From Micromonospora terminaliae (lineage in GTDB: Bacteria; Actinomycetota; Actinomycetes; Mycobacteriales; Micromonosporaceae): a stretch of 64,000 bases of DNA. The stretch spans positions 372,001 to 436,000 of the forward strand of contig NZ_CP045309.1 of NCBI RefSeq assembly GCF_009671205.1, read 5' to 3'. The notes beneath the pieces were generated by a model. It was not told the origin of the DNA and ran no database searches. It saw only the letters and a list, made by a program, of their open reading frames with translations. Below, one piece after another: positions 45,764 to 57,258 of the stretch (the first letter of the stretch is position 1; each line of letters begins with the position of its first letter). A program made the position numbers and the translations under genes.

Positions 45764-47236
45764 TCAGGGGGTGGCGCTGGCGTTGGCGGCGATCTCCGGG
45801 AGGTCGGCCGGGCCGGGGTCGGCGGCCGGCGCGGGGGTCGCGGCCGGGTTCTGGGCGGCGGCGCGGACGGCGGCGGCGACGGCCGGGGCGACCCGCGAGT
45901 CGAAGACGCTCGGCACGATCACCGTGGGGTTGATCTTGTCCTCGCCGACGACGTCCGCGATGGCCCGGGCCGCCGCGATCGCCATCTCCTCGGTGAACTC
46001 CTCGGCGTGCGCGTCGAGCATGCCGCGGAAGACACCCGGGAAGGCGAGCACGTTGTTGATCTGGTTCGGCTGGTCGGACCGGCCGGTCGCCACCACGGCG
46101 GCGTACTTGCGCGCCTCCCGCGGGTCCACCTCCGGGTCCGGGTTCGCCAGCGCGAAGACGATGGCGTCCTTGGCCATGCCGGCGATGTCCTCGCCGGTGA
46201 GCAGGTTCGGGGCGCTCACCCCGATGAACACGTCCGCGCCCCGGATCGCGCCGGGCAGGTCGCCGGCGTAGTTCTCCTTGTTGGTGTGCTCGGCCAGCCA
46301 CCGCCAGGCCGGGTTCAGGTCGGGCAGGTCGCGGTGCAGGGCGCCCTGCCGGTCGTACGCGATGATGTCGCCCACGCCCTGCCGCAGCAGCAGCTTCATG
46401 ATCGCGGTGCCCGCCGCGCCGGCGCCGGAGACCACGACCCGGACGTCCGCGAGCTGCTTGCCCACCACGCGCAGCGCGTTGGTCAGCGCCGCCAGCACGC
46501 AGATCGCGGTGCCGTGCTGGTCGTCGTGGAAGACCGGGATGTCCAGCGCCTCGCGCAGCCGGGCCTCGATCTCGAAGCAGCGCGGCGCGGCGATGTCCTC
46601 CAGGTTGATGCCCCCGTACGCGGGCGCGATCGCCTTGACGATCTGCACGATCTCGTCGGTGTCCTGGGTGTCCAGCACCACCGGCCAGGCGTCCACGCCG
46701 CCGAAGCGCTTGAACAGCGCCGCCTTGCCCTCCATGACCGGCAGCGAGGCGGCCGGCCCGAGGTTGCCGAGGCCGAGCACGGCGGAGCCGTCGCTGACCA
46801 CGGCCACGGTGTTGCGCTTGATGGTGAGCCGGCGGGCGTCGGCCGGGTTCTCGGCGATCGCCTGGCAGACCCGGGCGACCCCCGGCGTGTACGCGCGGGA
46901 CAGCTCGTCGCGGGTGCGCAGCGCGACCTTCGAGCTGACCTCGATCTTGCCGCCGAGGTGCAGCAGGAACGTCCGGTCGGAGACCTTGCGGACGTCCACC
47001 CCGTCGAGCGCGGTCAGTGCGTCGACCACCTGGTCGGCGTGGTTGGCGTCGGCGGTGTCGCAGGTGAGGTCGACGATCACGTGGGCCGGGTCGGAGTCGA
47101 CCACGTCCAGCGCGGTGACGATGGCGCCGGCCTCGCCCGCCGCGGTGGTCAGCCGCCCGATGGAGGAGGCGTCCGCGGGTACCGCGATCCGGATCGTGAT
47201 CGAGAATCCGGCACTCGGCAGTCGGGTGTTGGCCAC
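45764..47236 (-). CDS. NAD(P)-dependent malic enzyme with N-terminal ACT domain
   Basis: A 490-aa enzyme, malate to pyruvate plus CO2. Residues about 1-85 form an ACT-like regulatory domain (ITIRIAVPADASSIGRLTTAA, 47200-47138). The malic enzyme core follows: SRAYTPGVARVCQAI, the GGINLEDIAAPRCFEIE metal region, FHDDQHGTAICVLAALTNAL and the Rossmann motif GAGAAGTA. The C-terminal 35 residues are an Ala/Pro tail. The ACT domain suggests allosteric control by an amino acid or other small molecule. ATG 47236 faces hflX across about 200 bp. Cofactor choice (NAD or NADP) is not certain from sequence. Confidence 0.93.
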   Translation of the reverse strand: MANTRLPSAGFSITIRIAVPADASSIGRLTTAAGEAGAIVTALDVVDSDPAHVIVDLTCDTADANHADQVVDALTALDGVDVRKVSDRTFLLHLGGKIEVSSKVALRTRDELSRAYTPGVARVCQAIAENPADARRLTIKRNTVAVVSDGSAVLGLGNLGPAASLPVMEGKAALFKRFGGVDAWPVVLDTQDTDEIVQIVKAIAPAYGGINLEDIAAPRCFEIEARLREALDIPVFHDDQHGTAICVLAALTNALRVVGKQLADVRVVVSGAGAAGTAIMKLLLRQGVGDIIAYDRQGALHRDLPDLNPAWRWLAEHTNKENYAGDLPGAIRGADVFIGVSAPNLLTGEDIAGMAKDAIVFALANPDPEVDPREARKYAAVVATGRSDQPNQINNVLAFPGVFRGMLDAHAEEFTEEMAIAAARAIADVVGEDKINPTVIVPSVFDSRVAPAVAAAVRAAAQNPAATPAPAADPGPADLPEIAANASATP

Positions 47237-47432
47237 GTAGAACTCCTCCGTCGGCGCTGAGCGGCTCGCCTGGCATTTCTACTCGCCCGCCCAGGTCGGC
47301 CGCCATCCGACCCCGCTACCGGTTAGTAGCGCCACGGGCATATAGCAGGTGCGTCGGGCGTTGCTACATGTCAGGATGCTCATGCACACCGGAAATGCCC
47401 CGGCAAACGACATAACGGACAGGAGTCGCGGT

Positions 47433-48896
47433 TTGCGAGACCAGGAGACCTTCCTTCCCTACGAGGACGACGAGCTCGACGCCACCACCGGCGAGTTCGA
47501 GCTGTCGGAGCGGCAGGCGCTGCGGCGGGTCCCCGGCCTCTCCACCGAGCTAAGCGACATCACCGAGGTCGAATACCGCCAGCTCCGGCTGGAGCGGGTC
47601 GTCCTCGTCGGCGTCTGGACTGAGGGGACCCAGGACGACGCCGACAACAGCCTCACCGAGCTGGCGGCGCTGGCCGAGACGGCCGGCTCGCAGGTGCTCG
47701 AGGGGCTGATCCAGCGGCGCAACCGGCCGGACCCGGCCACGTACATCGGTCGGGGCAAGGTCGACGACCTGAGCGCCGTGGTGCTCGCCACCGGCGCCGA
47801 CACGGTCATCTGCGACGGTGAGCTGTCCCCGTCGCAGCTGCGCAACCTGGAGCAGCGCACCAAGGTCAAGGTGGTCGACCGCACCGCCCTGATCCTCGAC
47901 ATCTTCGCCCAGCACGCCAAGAGCCGTGAGGGCAAGGCGCAGGTCGAGCTGGCCCAGCTCGAATACCTGCTCCCGCGACTGCGCGGTTGGGGTGAGACCC
48001 TCTCCCGGCAGACCGGTGGTAGCGGCCGCGGCGGTGGCGCCGGCGGCGGCGTGGGCCTGCGCGGTCCCGGTGAGACCAAGCTGGAGACCGACCGGCGCCG
48101 GATCCGGCACCGGATCGCGCGGCTGCGCCGCGAGATCAAGAGCATGGCGACGGTACGCCAGACCAAGCGCGCCCGCCGCTCCCGCAACGCGGTGCCCGCG
48201 GTGGCCATCGCCGGCTACACCAACGCCGGCAAGTCCAGCCTGCTCAACCGCCTGACCGGGGCGGGCGTGCTGGTGGAGAACGCGCTGTTCGCCACCCTGG
48301 ACCCGACCACCCGCCGGGCCACGGCCTCCGACGGCCGGCTCTACACCCTCTCCGACACGGTCGGGTTCGTCCGGCACCTGCCGCACCAGATCGTCGAGGC
48401 CTTCCGCTCGACGCTTGAGGAGGTCGGCGACGCCGACCTGGTGGTGCACGTGGTCGACGGCACCCACCCGGACCCGGAGGAGCAGGTCCGGGCGGTCCGC
48501 GAGGTGCTCGCCGAGGTGGGCGCCGACCGGCTGCCCGAGCTGCTGGTGGTCAACAAGGTCGACGCCACCGACGAGGAGACGCTGCTGCGGCTCAAGCGGC
48601 TCTGGCCGGAGGCGGTCCTCGCCTCCGCGCACAGCGGGCGCGGAGTGGACGAGCTGCGCGAGGCGATCGAGCAGCGCCTGCCGCGGCCGGCCGTCGAGGT
48701 CCGGGCCGTGCTCCCGTACGACCGGGGCGACCTGGTGGCCCGGGTGCACCGGCAGGGCGAGGTGCTCAGCACGGCGCACCTGCCCGAGGGCACGTTGCTG
48801 CACGTGCGGGTGGGCCAGGCGCTGGCCGCCGAGCTCGTGCCGTACCGGGCCGGTGACCGGCTCACCAGCGAGGAGCGGGTGGGCGCCGGGCGGTGA
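47433..48896 (+). CDS. hflX: Ribosome-associated GTPase HflX
   Basis: A 487-aa GTPase that rescues or splits stalled ribosomes. The N-terminal HflX domain (about residues 50-200, RRNRPDPATYIGRGKVDDL) is followed by the linker helix and the Gly-rich loop GGSGRGGGAGGGVGLRGPGE. The G domain follows with G1 GYTNAGKS (about 260-267), LDPTTR, DTVGFVRHLP and NKVD. TTG 47433 is favoured because AGGAG lies 7 bases upstream and the product begins MRDQETFLP. In-frame ATGs at 47376 and 47382 and GTG 47349 are possible and would add up to 28 residues. Confidence 0.93.
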   Translation: MRDQETFLPYEDDELDATTGEFELSERQALRRVPGLSTELSDITEVEYRQLRLERVVLVGVWTEGTQDDADNSLTELAALAETAGSQVLEGLIQRRNRPDPATYIGRGKVDDLSAVVLATGADTVICDGELSPSQLRNLEQRTKVKVVDRTALILDIFAQHAKSREGKAQVELAQLEYLLPRLRGWGETLSRQTGGSGRGGGAGGGVGLRGPGETKLETDRRRIRHRIARLRREIKSMATVRQTKRARRSRNAVPAVAIAGYTNAGKSSLLNRLTGAGVLVENALFATLDPTTRRATASDGRLYTLSDTVGFVRHLPHQIVEAFRSTLEEVGDADLVVHVVDGTHPDPEEQVRAVREVLAEVGADRLPELLVVNKVDATDEETLLRLKRLWPEAVLASAHSGRGVDELREAIEQRLPRPAVEVRAVLPYDRGDLVARVHRQGEVLSTAHLPEGTLLHVRVGQALAAELVPYRAGDRLTSEERVGAGR

Positions 48897-48946
48897 GCCG
48901 TCCGGCGTCACCCGCCGGAAACCTGGGTCGTGCGACACTTGGCGCC

Positions 48947-50512
48947 ATGCGGCACGCAGTCTCCTCGGTCACGATCGCGCTGAGCCTCGTCGGCGCGGTC
49001 GTGGCGCCGGCCGGGCTCGCCCTGGCGGCTCCCGCCGCGGCCCCCGTGCTGGCCGCGGCTCCCAAGAAGAAGTGCACCATCGAGGACAAACGGCTCCGGG
49101 AACTGTCCGGCATCGTCGCCACCAGCACCGGCTATGTCGTGATCAACGACGGCAGCGACGACGAGAGCCGCAAGCGGATCTTCTTCCTCGACAGCAAGTG
49201 CGAGATCGCCAAGGACCCGGTCCGATACCCCGATCCCGGGCCCCGCGACACCGAGGACCTGGCCGTCGGGCCGGACCGGAAGAACCTCTGGATCGCCGAC
49301 ACCGGGGACAACTTCGACGCCAAGACCCGCCGGGAGCGGGTCGCCGTCTGGATCATGCCGCTGAGCGGGTCGAAGCAGCCGGTGCTGCACCGGTTGACCT
49401 ACCCGGGCAACGAGCCGCACGATGCGGAGGCGCTCCTCGTCGGCGACGACAACCTCCCGCTGGTCATCACCAAGGACCTGTCCGGCAAGTCGGAGATCTT
49501 CACGCCCACGGCGGCGCTGAAGAGCACCGCGGACACCGAGCCGATCCCGATGAAGAAGGTCGGCGAGGTCACCCTCCCCAAGACCAACACGGAGAACAAG
49601 CTCGGCGCCCCCGGCCGGCTGCTGGTCACCGGTGCGGCCCGCTCGCCCGACGGCAGCAAGGTGGTGCTGCGCACCTACGGCGACGCCTTCGAGTTCGACG
49701 TGACCGGCGGCAACATCGTCGCCGCGCTCACCACCGGCAAGCCCCGGATCACCCCCCTGGCCGACCCGTTCGGCGAGGCCATCTCCTACACGCCCGACGG
49801 CAAGTCCTTCGTCACCGTGTCCGACGGCGGCCTCCTGGACGCCACGGACCCGATCGACATCCTCGGCTACACCCCGGCCACCACGGGGGCCGAGGCGCTG
49901 CCCAACGGCGGCAAGGACGTGACCAAGCCGGCCGCCGAGAAGTCCTGGATCGAGGGGCTCAGCCTCGACGAGATCACGTACCTCATCGCGGCGGTCGGCG
50001 TGCTCGGCGCGCTCCTGGTCGGCGCGGGCATCTTCGGCATCCTCAAGGCCCGCCGCAAGCCGGCGCCGCCGGAGGAGCCCACCGACGAGCATGACGACGG
50101 GTTCCCGGGCTACCCGCCGGCCCGGCCGGACGTCCCGCCGCGCGGCGGCGTCTACGGCGGCGGTGGCGGTCCGGGCGGGGTCTACGGTGGCACCCCGGCC
50201 AACGGCCGCCCCGCCGGCGGGGTCTACGGCGGCGGCCGTCCGCAGGGCGGCGGCCGCGGCGGCGCGGTCTACGGCGGCGGCCCGCAGCAGGGCGGTGGCC
50301 GCCCGCAGGGTGGCGGGGTCTACGGCGGTGGCGGAGCCCCGGGCGGCGGCTACGGCGGTGGCCGGCCGGCCGGCGGTGGCGGCTACGGGCCGGGGCGCGC
50401 CGAACCGCCGCGCCGGGAACCCGACCGCCGGGACGGTGGCTACGGCGACCGCGGCCAGCAGTACGGCCAGTTCTCCGGCGGTGGCCGGGAGTACCGGGGC
50501 GACCGCTACTGA
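48947..50512 (+). CDS. Secreted/anchored beta-propeller-like protein with GGVYGG-repeat cytoplasmic tail
   Basis: A 521-aa protein. A signal peptide (about 1-30) precedes an extracellular domain (about 40-340) whose repeated DG/DTGDN turns (VVINDGSDDE, LWIADTGDNFD, SYTPDGKSFVTVSDGG) suggest a beta-propeller. One transmembrane helix follows (about 345-367), then a cytoplasmic tail of about 150 residues made of GGVYGGG-like units with Pro and Gln, ending in an Arg/Asp/Tyr-rich stretch. The function is unknown. A Gly/Ala-rich membrane protein sits at the same place, between hflX and lexA, in mycobacteria as far as I recall. GACACT lies 7 bases before the ATG, so it may be leaderless. Confidence 0.85.
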   Translation: MRHAVSSVTIALSLVGAVVAPAGLALAAPAAAPVLAAAPKKKCTIEDKRLRELSGIVATSTGYVVINDGSDDESRKRIFFLDSKCEIAKDPVRYPDPGPRDTEDLAVGPDRKNLWIADTGDNFDAKTRRERVAVWIMPLSGSKQPVLHRLTYPGNEPHDAEALLVGDDNLPLVITKDLSGKSEIFTPTAALKSTADTEPIPMKKVGEVTLPKTNTENKLGAPGRLLVTGAARSPDGSKVVLRTYGDAFEFDVTGGNIVAALTTGKPRITPLADPFGEAISYTPDGKSFVTVSDGGLLDATDPIDILGYTPATTGAEALPNGGKDVTKPAAEKSWIEGLSLDEITYLIAAVGVLGALLVGAGIFGILKARRKPAPPEEPTDEHDDGFPGYPPARPDVPPRGGVYGGGGGPGGVYGGTPANGRPAGGVYGGGRPQGGGRGGAVYGGGPQQGGGRPQGGGVYGGGGAPGGGYGGGRPAGGGGYGPGRAEPPRREPDRRDGGYGDRGQQYGQFSGGGREYRGDRY

Positions 50513-50521
50513 GCGCAGGAG

Positions 50522-50552
50522 AAAGGGGGGTGACCGCCGGTCACCCCCCTTT
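50522..50552. terminator. Bidirectional terminator between the gene at 48947 and lexA
   Basis: Perfect 14-bp stem AAAGGGGGGTGACC with 3-base loop, followed by a T run on the plus strand. One of the few here resembling a classical intrinsic terminator. Confidence 0.85.
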
Positions 50553-50561
50553 TCCGTGGTC

Positions 50562-51344
50562 TCAGATGCGGCGGAGCACGGCGACGACGCGACCCATGAT
50601 GGTGGCGTCGTCGCCCGGAATCGGGTCGAAGGCCGGGTTCTGCGGCATCAGCCAGACGTGCCCGTCGCGCCGCCGGTAGGTCTTCACGGTCGCCTCGCCG
50701 TCGAGCATGGCCGCCACGATGTCGCCGACCTCGGCCGTCGGCTGCTGCCGGACCACCACCCAGTCGCCGTCGCAGATCGCCGCGTCGAGCATCGAGTCAC
50801 CCTTGACCTGGAGCATGAAGACCTCGCCCTCACCGACCAGCTCGCGGGGGAGCGGGAAGATGTCCTCCACGGCCTGCTCGGCGAGGATCGGGCCACCGGC
50901 GGCGATCCGGCCCAGCATGGGCACGTAGGCCGGGGCGGGACGCTGGGCGCGGGCGGCCTCGTCGTCGATGTCGCCGGGGGCCCGGACGTCCACGGCGCGG
51001 GGCCGGTTGGGGTCGCGGCGCAGGAAGCCCTTCTTCTCCAGCTCCTTGAGCTGGTAGGCGACGCTCGACGGGGAGACCAGGCCGACCGCCTCGCCGATCT
51101 CGCGCACGCTCGGCGGGTAGCCGTGGCGCTCGACCCAGGTGCGGATGAACTCCAGGATCCGGCGCTGCCGGGCCGTGAGGTCGACCGTCGACGGGTCGGG
51201 GAAGCTGCTGACCACCGGGGTGACCGTGCGCACGGCGGGCTGGGCCGCCCGGCTGCGCGCGGTGCGGGGCCGACGGGTCGCCGGCGGACCCGCCCCGTCG
51301 ATCGGCTGCGGGTTCTTCTGCCGGCTGGCCCGGTCCTCGGTCAC
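50562..51344 (-). CDS. lexA: SOS repressor LexA
   Basis: A 260-aa repressor. An N-terminal extension of about 50 residues precedes the winged helix-turn-helix ([20 protein letters not shown] in 51173-51114, then [20 protein letters not shown]). The self-cleavage Ala-Gly is in GRIAAGGP. The catalytic Ser is in GDSMLDAAI and the Lys in ATVKTYRR. All residues needed for RecA-stimulated self-cleavage are present. GTG 51344 is the annotated start; the long N-terminus is usual in actinobacteria. Three LexA-type boxes lie upstream, so it is autoregulated. Confidence 0.95.
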   Translation of the reverse strand: MTEDRASRQKNPQPIDGAGPPATRRPRTARSRAAQPAVRTVTPVVSSFPDPSTVDLTARQRRILEFIRTWVERHGYPPSVREIGEAVGLVSPSSVAYQLKELEKKGFLRRDPNRPRAVDVRAPGDIDDEAARAQRPAPAYVPMLGRIAAGGPILAEQAVEDIFPLPRELVGEGEVFMLQVKGDSMLDAAICDGDWVVVRQQPTAEVGDIVAAMLDGEATVKTYRRRDGHVWLMPQNPAFDPIPGDDATIMGRVVAVLRRI

Positions 51345-51474
51345 GTCCGTCCTCCCTGGTCGGCGCTGGGTGCCTCGTCGGCTCGTGGTGCGTGCTCACG
51401 TGGTGCTGTCGACCGGTCCGCCGCGATCCGCCGCGCCCGGTCGTTGTTGACCGTATAGGTGAGATCGGCCATTT

Positions 51475-51490
51475 TCAAACATCTGTACGA
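51475..51490. promoter_or_regulatory. LexA box 1 over the lexA promoter
   Basis: TCAAACATCTGTACGA, 10 of 12 matches to TCGAAC-N4-GTTCGA. On the minus strand it overlaps a TTTGAA -35 that is 16 bp from a TATACG -10 (51457-51452). Confidence 0.75.
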
Positions 51491-51526
51491 CGTGTTGTCG
51501 GCGTGTCGCGGCAAAATCCTGGATTT

Positions 51527-51542
51527 CCGAACGCCTGTTCTG
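51527..51542. promoter_or_regulatory. LexA box 2 (weaker)
   Basis: CCGAACGCCTGTTCTG keeps the central GAAC-N4-GTTC but deviates at the outer positions. Confidence 0.55.
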
Positions 51543-51560
51543 ATAAATGGTACGTCGCTC

Positions 51561-51576
51561 TAGAACGAATGTTCTA
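51561..51576. promoter_or_regulatory. LexA box 3 (perfect dyad)
   Basis: TAGAACGAATGTTCTA is a perfect dyad with the GAAC-N4-GTTC core. Being furthest from lexA, it could control rightward transcription instead. Confidence 0.65.
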
Positions 51577-51687
51577 TCCCGGCGTCCCGTGACCCCGGCG
51601 GCCGGCGGCCGTTGGGCTCCTCGGTGCGCCGGGGACGGGGCGGGACGGGTGCGTGATTCTGGCGACTCGCCGGACACGCCGCTCAAC

Positions 51688-51735
51688 TTGACCTCGCTAG
51701 TGCGACGGCATACGGTCGACCCCTAGATGTTGTGG
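51688..51735 (+). promoter_or_regulatory. nrdR-nrdJ promoter with overlapping NrdR-type box
   Basis: TTGACC (51688-51693), 17-bp spacer, TACGGT (51711-51716). CCCCTAGATGTTGTGG (51720-51735) covers the predicted transcription start and keeps the CwAnATnTwGtG core of the NrdR box. Confidence 0.6.
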
Positions 51736-51800
51736 TTACATGGGCGTAAGTCGCCTACAGGTTGGGTCCGGTTACCGACCGCACTCCCGTACCGTCGGCC

Positions 51801-51832
51801 CGGCGGCGGCCATCGAGAGATGGTGCCGCCGC
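51801..51832 (+). other. Hairpin with GAGA loop in the nrdR leader
   Basis: CGGCGGC...CCATC-GAGA-GATGG...GCCGCCG in the roughly 165-base leader. No cobalamin riboswitch core was recognised here. The rest of the 51577-51888 interval holds nothing else I can name. Confidence 0.45.
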
Positions 51833-51888
51833 GGTGACGCGTGCCCGGAGGCGGCCGGCGGGCCGCGGTCGATGAAGGAGGTCAGGCG

Positions 51889-52383
51889 ATGCGGTGTCCG
51901 TACTGCCGGCATGCCGACTCCCGGGTGGTCGACTCGCGGGAGGCCGACGACGGCCAGCTCATCCGGCGGCGGCGGTCCTGCCCGGAGTGCGGCAAGCGGT
52001 TCACCACCGTCGAGGAGGCGGTGCTCGCGGTGGTCAAGCGCAGCGGGGTGACCGAGCCGTTCAGCCGCACCAAGATCATCGGCGGGGTGCGCAAGGCGTG
52101 CCAGGGCCGGCCGGTCGACGACGACTCCATCGCGCTGCTCGCGCAGAAGGTCGAGGAGACCGTCCGGGCCAAGGGGGCCGCCGAGATTCCCAGCCACGAG
52201 GTCGGGCTGGCCATCCTCGGGCCGCTGCGCGACCTCGACGAGGTGGCCTACCTGCGGTTCGCGAGCGTCTACCGCTCCTTCGACTCGCTCGCCGACTTCG
52301 AGCGCGAGATCGAGACGCTGCGGGCCGCCGCGCAGGCCCGCGAGGGTGCCGGGGCGGTCGGGGCCGCCGGCGCGACCAGTTGA
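51889..52383 (+). CDS. nrdR: Transcriptional repressor NrdR
   Basis: A 164-aa ATP/dATP-sensing repressor of ribonucleotide reductase genes. The N-terminal zinc ribbon uses CPYC (3-6) and CPEC (31-34). An ATP-cone domain (about 46-136) has [20 protein letters not shown] (52033-52092). ATG 51889 follows AAGGAGG. nrdJ starts 68 bp downstream, so the repressor and its target enzyme share a transcript and an NrdR-type box, forming a feedback loop on dNTP supply. Confidence 0.95.
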   Translation: MRCPYCRHADSRVVDSREADDGQLIRRRRSCPECGKRFTTVEEAVLAVVKRSGVTEPFSRTKIIGGVRKACQGRPVDDDSIALLAQKVEETVRAKGAAEIPSHEVGLAILGPLRDLDEVAYLRFASVYRSFDSLADFEREIETLRAAAQAREGAGAVGAAGATS

Positions 52384-52451
52384 GTTTCCACGGATTTCTG
52401 ACAGTTGGACGACGCGCGGCGGGTGACCGCGCTGACGAGGGGGGCGAGGGC

Positions 52452-55304
<2,853 letters not shown>

Positions 55305-55316
55305 CGGACAACCGCT

Positions 55317-55352
55317 CGCGAGCGCGGCAGGGGTCTCCCTGCCGCGCTCGCG
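55317..55352 (+). terminator. Terminator of nrdR-nrdJ
   Basis: Perfect 16-bp stem CGCGAGCGCGGCAGGG with loop GTCT, 13 bases after the nrdJ stop. Confidence 0.85.
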
Positions 55353-55423
55353 GCGTCTGAACGGGACGAAGCTCACGCCGCCGGGGCGGCTCCGTTCCGG
55401 CCTCCGGCTGGGATGCTCGGGCC

Positions 55424-56359
55424 ATGAGCACCGCGGACCGCTACGCCACCTTCGCCGCCCGGGAGGCGCGCGGGGTGTCGCCCGCGTACGAGCGGCTGTC
55501 GGAGGCGGTCGCCCGCGACGACGAGCTGCTGGCCCGGATCGACTCCCTGCCGCCGGCCAGGCGCCAGCCGAACCTGCTCTTCGGCGTGGTGCGGCTGCTC
55601 GGCGGCCCGGTCGAGGATCCGGCCGCCTTCCGCCGGTACGCCCTCGCGAACTGGCCGGCCGTCGAGGCGGAGATGCGGGTCCGGGCCACCCAGACCAACG
55701 AGCCCGGCCGGTGTGCCGTACTCCTGCCGGTGCTGGCGTCGCTGCCCCAGCCGCTCGCCCTGCTGGAGGTCGGCGCCTCCGCGGGCCTGAACCTCTACCC
55801 CGACCGGTACGCCTACCGCTACGGTGACCACCCGCTCGGCGCGGGCGAGCCGGTCCTCGACTGCGCGATCAGCGGGACGACCCCACCGGTACGCCGGCCC
55901 GAGGTGGTGTGGCGGGCGGGCCTGGACCTCAACCCGCTCGACGTGCGCGAGCCGGCCGACGTGGCGTGGCTGGACGCGCTCATCTGGCCGGAACACGAGC
56001 ACCGCCGCGAGCGGTTGCGGGCCGCGGCGGCCGTGGCCGCGGCGGAGCCACCGCTGCTGGTGCGGGGCGACCTGGTGGACGACCTGCCGGCGCTGGCCGC
56101 GCGGGTGCCGCGCGACGCGACCCTGGTGGTGTTCCACACCTCGGTGCTCTACCAGGTGCCGCCGCCCCGGCGGGAGGCGTTCGCCGGGGTCGTGCGCGGG
56201 CTGCCCGGCCACTGGATCGCCAACGAGGACCCGGACGTGCTGCGCTACCCCGCGCTGCCGGACCAACCGCCCGGCGGGTTCCACAACGTGCTGGCCCTCG
56301 ACGGGAAGCCGCTGGCCTGGACCCGGGGCCACGGCCAGGCGATCACCTGGTTCGGGTAG
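55424..56359 (+). CDS. DUF2332 family protein
   Basis: A 311-aa protein of the DUF2332 family. It has an N-terminal helical part with YERLSEAVARDDELLARI and the central LALLEVGASAGLNLYPDRYAY motif (55759-55821), whose GASAGLNL resembles a nucleotide/SAM-binding loop. The C-terminal LVVFHTSVLYQVP and WIANEDPDVLR blocks follow. A methyltransferase-like Rossmann fold is plausible but not established. ATG 55424 lies just beyond the nrdJ terminator. The nucleotidyltransferase-like gene follows after 8 bp, so the two are probably co-transcribed. Confidence 0.85.
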   Translation: MSTADRYATFAAREARGVSPAYERLSEAVARDDELLARIDSLPPARRQPNLLFGVVRLLGGPVEDPAAFRRYALANWPAVEAEMRVRATQTNEPGRCAVLLPVLASLPQPLALLEVGASAGLNLYPDRYAYRYGDHPLGAGEPVLDCAISGTTPPVRRPEVVWRAGLDLNPLDVREPADVAWLDALIWPEHEHRRERLRAAAAVAAAEPPLLVRGDLVDDLPALAARVPRDATLVVFHTSVLYQVPPPRREAFAGVVRGLPGHWIANEDPDVLRYPALPDQPPGGFHNVLALDGKPLAWTRGHGQAITWFG

Positions 56360-56367
56360 GGCTGCGC

Positions 56368-57108
56368 ATGGTGAGGCTGCCGGTCATCGATGACTTCGCC
56401 GGTGAGCTCGCGTCGCTCGGCTGGGTCACCGGCCTGCTGGTCGCGGGGTCGCTGGCGACCGGCGACCACCGGCCCGGCGTGAGCGATCTCGACCTGGTGG
56501 CGCTGACCGACGGGCCGGTCGACGCCGCGCGGGAGGCCGCACTCGTCGCCGTGCACCGCCGCCTTGACGCGGGCAGCGCCGCCGGGCTGCACCTGGGCTG
56601 CGTCTACGTCGACAGTGCCACCATCCCGGACGCCTTCCGGAAGCATCCGACGTGGACGCACGGGCAGCTCGTCCAGCGCATCCTGTCCGGCATCTCCCGG
56701 GCGGAGCTGGTCCGCCACGGGTACGCCGTCCTCGGGCGCCCGCCCGGCGAGGTGTTCCCGCCGGTGAGCGACGACGACGTGCGGGCCGCCGCCCGCGCCG
56801 AGCTCACCGGCTACTGGGCCTGGGCGGCCCGGCGTCCATGGCTGTGGCTGAATCCGGCCCTCGCCGACCTCGGCCTAACCTCGATGGCCCGCGGCCGGCA
56901 CGCGCTGCGCCACGGCGACCTGCTCACCAAGACCGCGGCGGTCGAGGCGGCCGCCGCCCCGGCCTGGCTGATCGGTCAGCTCGCGGCCCGCCGCAGGGGC
57001 GAGCCGGTCACCTCGCCCCGGCTGCGCACGGCCCTGATCGCCTGGCGGGACGCCCGCCGCACGGTACGCCGAGCCCGCCGCGCGATCGTCGCCGCTGGTC
57101 GATCATGA
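56368..57108 (+). CDS. Nucleotidyltransferase-fold protein (aminoglycoside adenylyltransferase-like)
   Basis: A 246-aa protein. The N-terminal nucleotidyltransferase motif is clear: LLVAGSLATGDHRPGVSDLDLVAL, with the GS and DxD metal ligands (56437-56508). The C-terminal half is helical, like the helical domain of ANT enzymes (LLTKTAAVEAAAAPAWLIGQL). Resistance to an aminoglycoside is possible, but housekeeping or unknown substrates are as likely. ATG 56368 is followed directly by an in-frame GTG (56371). It ends with a Arg/Ala-rich tail and converges with the ECF sigma gene. Confidence 0.75.
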   Translation: MVRLPVIDDFAGELASLGWVTGLLVAGSLATGDHRPGVSDLDLVALTDGPVDAAREAALVAVHRRLDAGSAAGLHLGCVYVDSATIPDAFRKHPTWTHGQLVQRILSGISRAELVRHGYAVLGRPPGEVFPPVSDDDVRAAARAELTGYWAWAARRPWLWLNPALADLGLTSMARGRHALRHGDLLTKTAAVEAAAAPAWLIGQLAARRRGEPVTSPRLRTALIAWRDARRTVRRARRAIVAAGRS

Positions 57109-57140
57109 CGGTGCGGCGAGCACCGGCGTCGCGGCGAGCT

Positions 57141-57185
57141 GCCGTCCGGGGCGCTTGCGTCCCGGGCGCTGACGTCCGGGGCGCC
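57141..57185. repeat. Three tandem 15-bp GC repeats
   Basis: GCCGTCCGGGGCGCT, TGCGTCCCGGGCGCT and GACGTCCGGGGCGCC in direct succession in the 150-bp gap between convergent genes. Nothing else is seen in this gap. Confidence 0.75.
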
Positions 57186-57258
57186 GCGACGAGCCGACAT
57201 CACGAACGACTCAACTCGACAGGCGCGTGCGGTGGGACCGGCAGGGCCGGCAGGCCCG

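Noticed and set aside
47315..47330. GCTAC-N6-GTAGC dyad upstream of hflX as an operator
   Set aside because: Arms of only five bases; expected by chance at this scale, so not listed as a feature.
51736..51888. Cobalamin riboswitch before nrdR-nrdJ
   Set aside because: The hairpin at 51801-51832 is strong, but I find no B12-box core; a covariance-model search would settle it.
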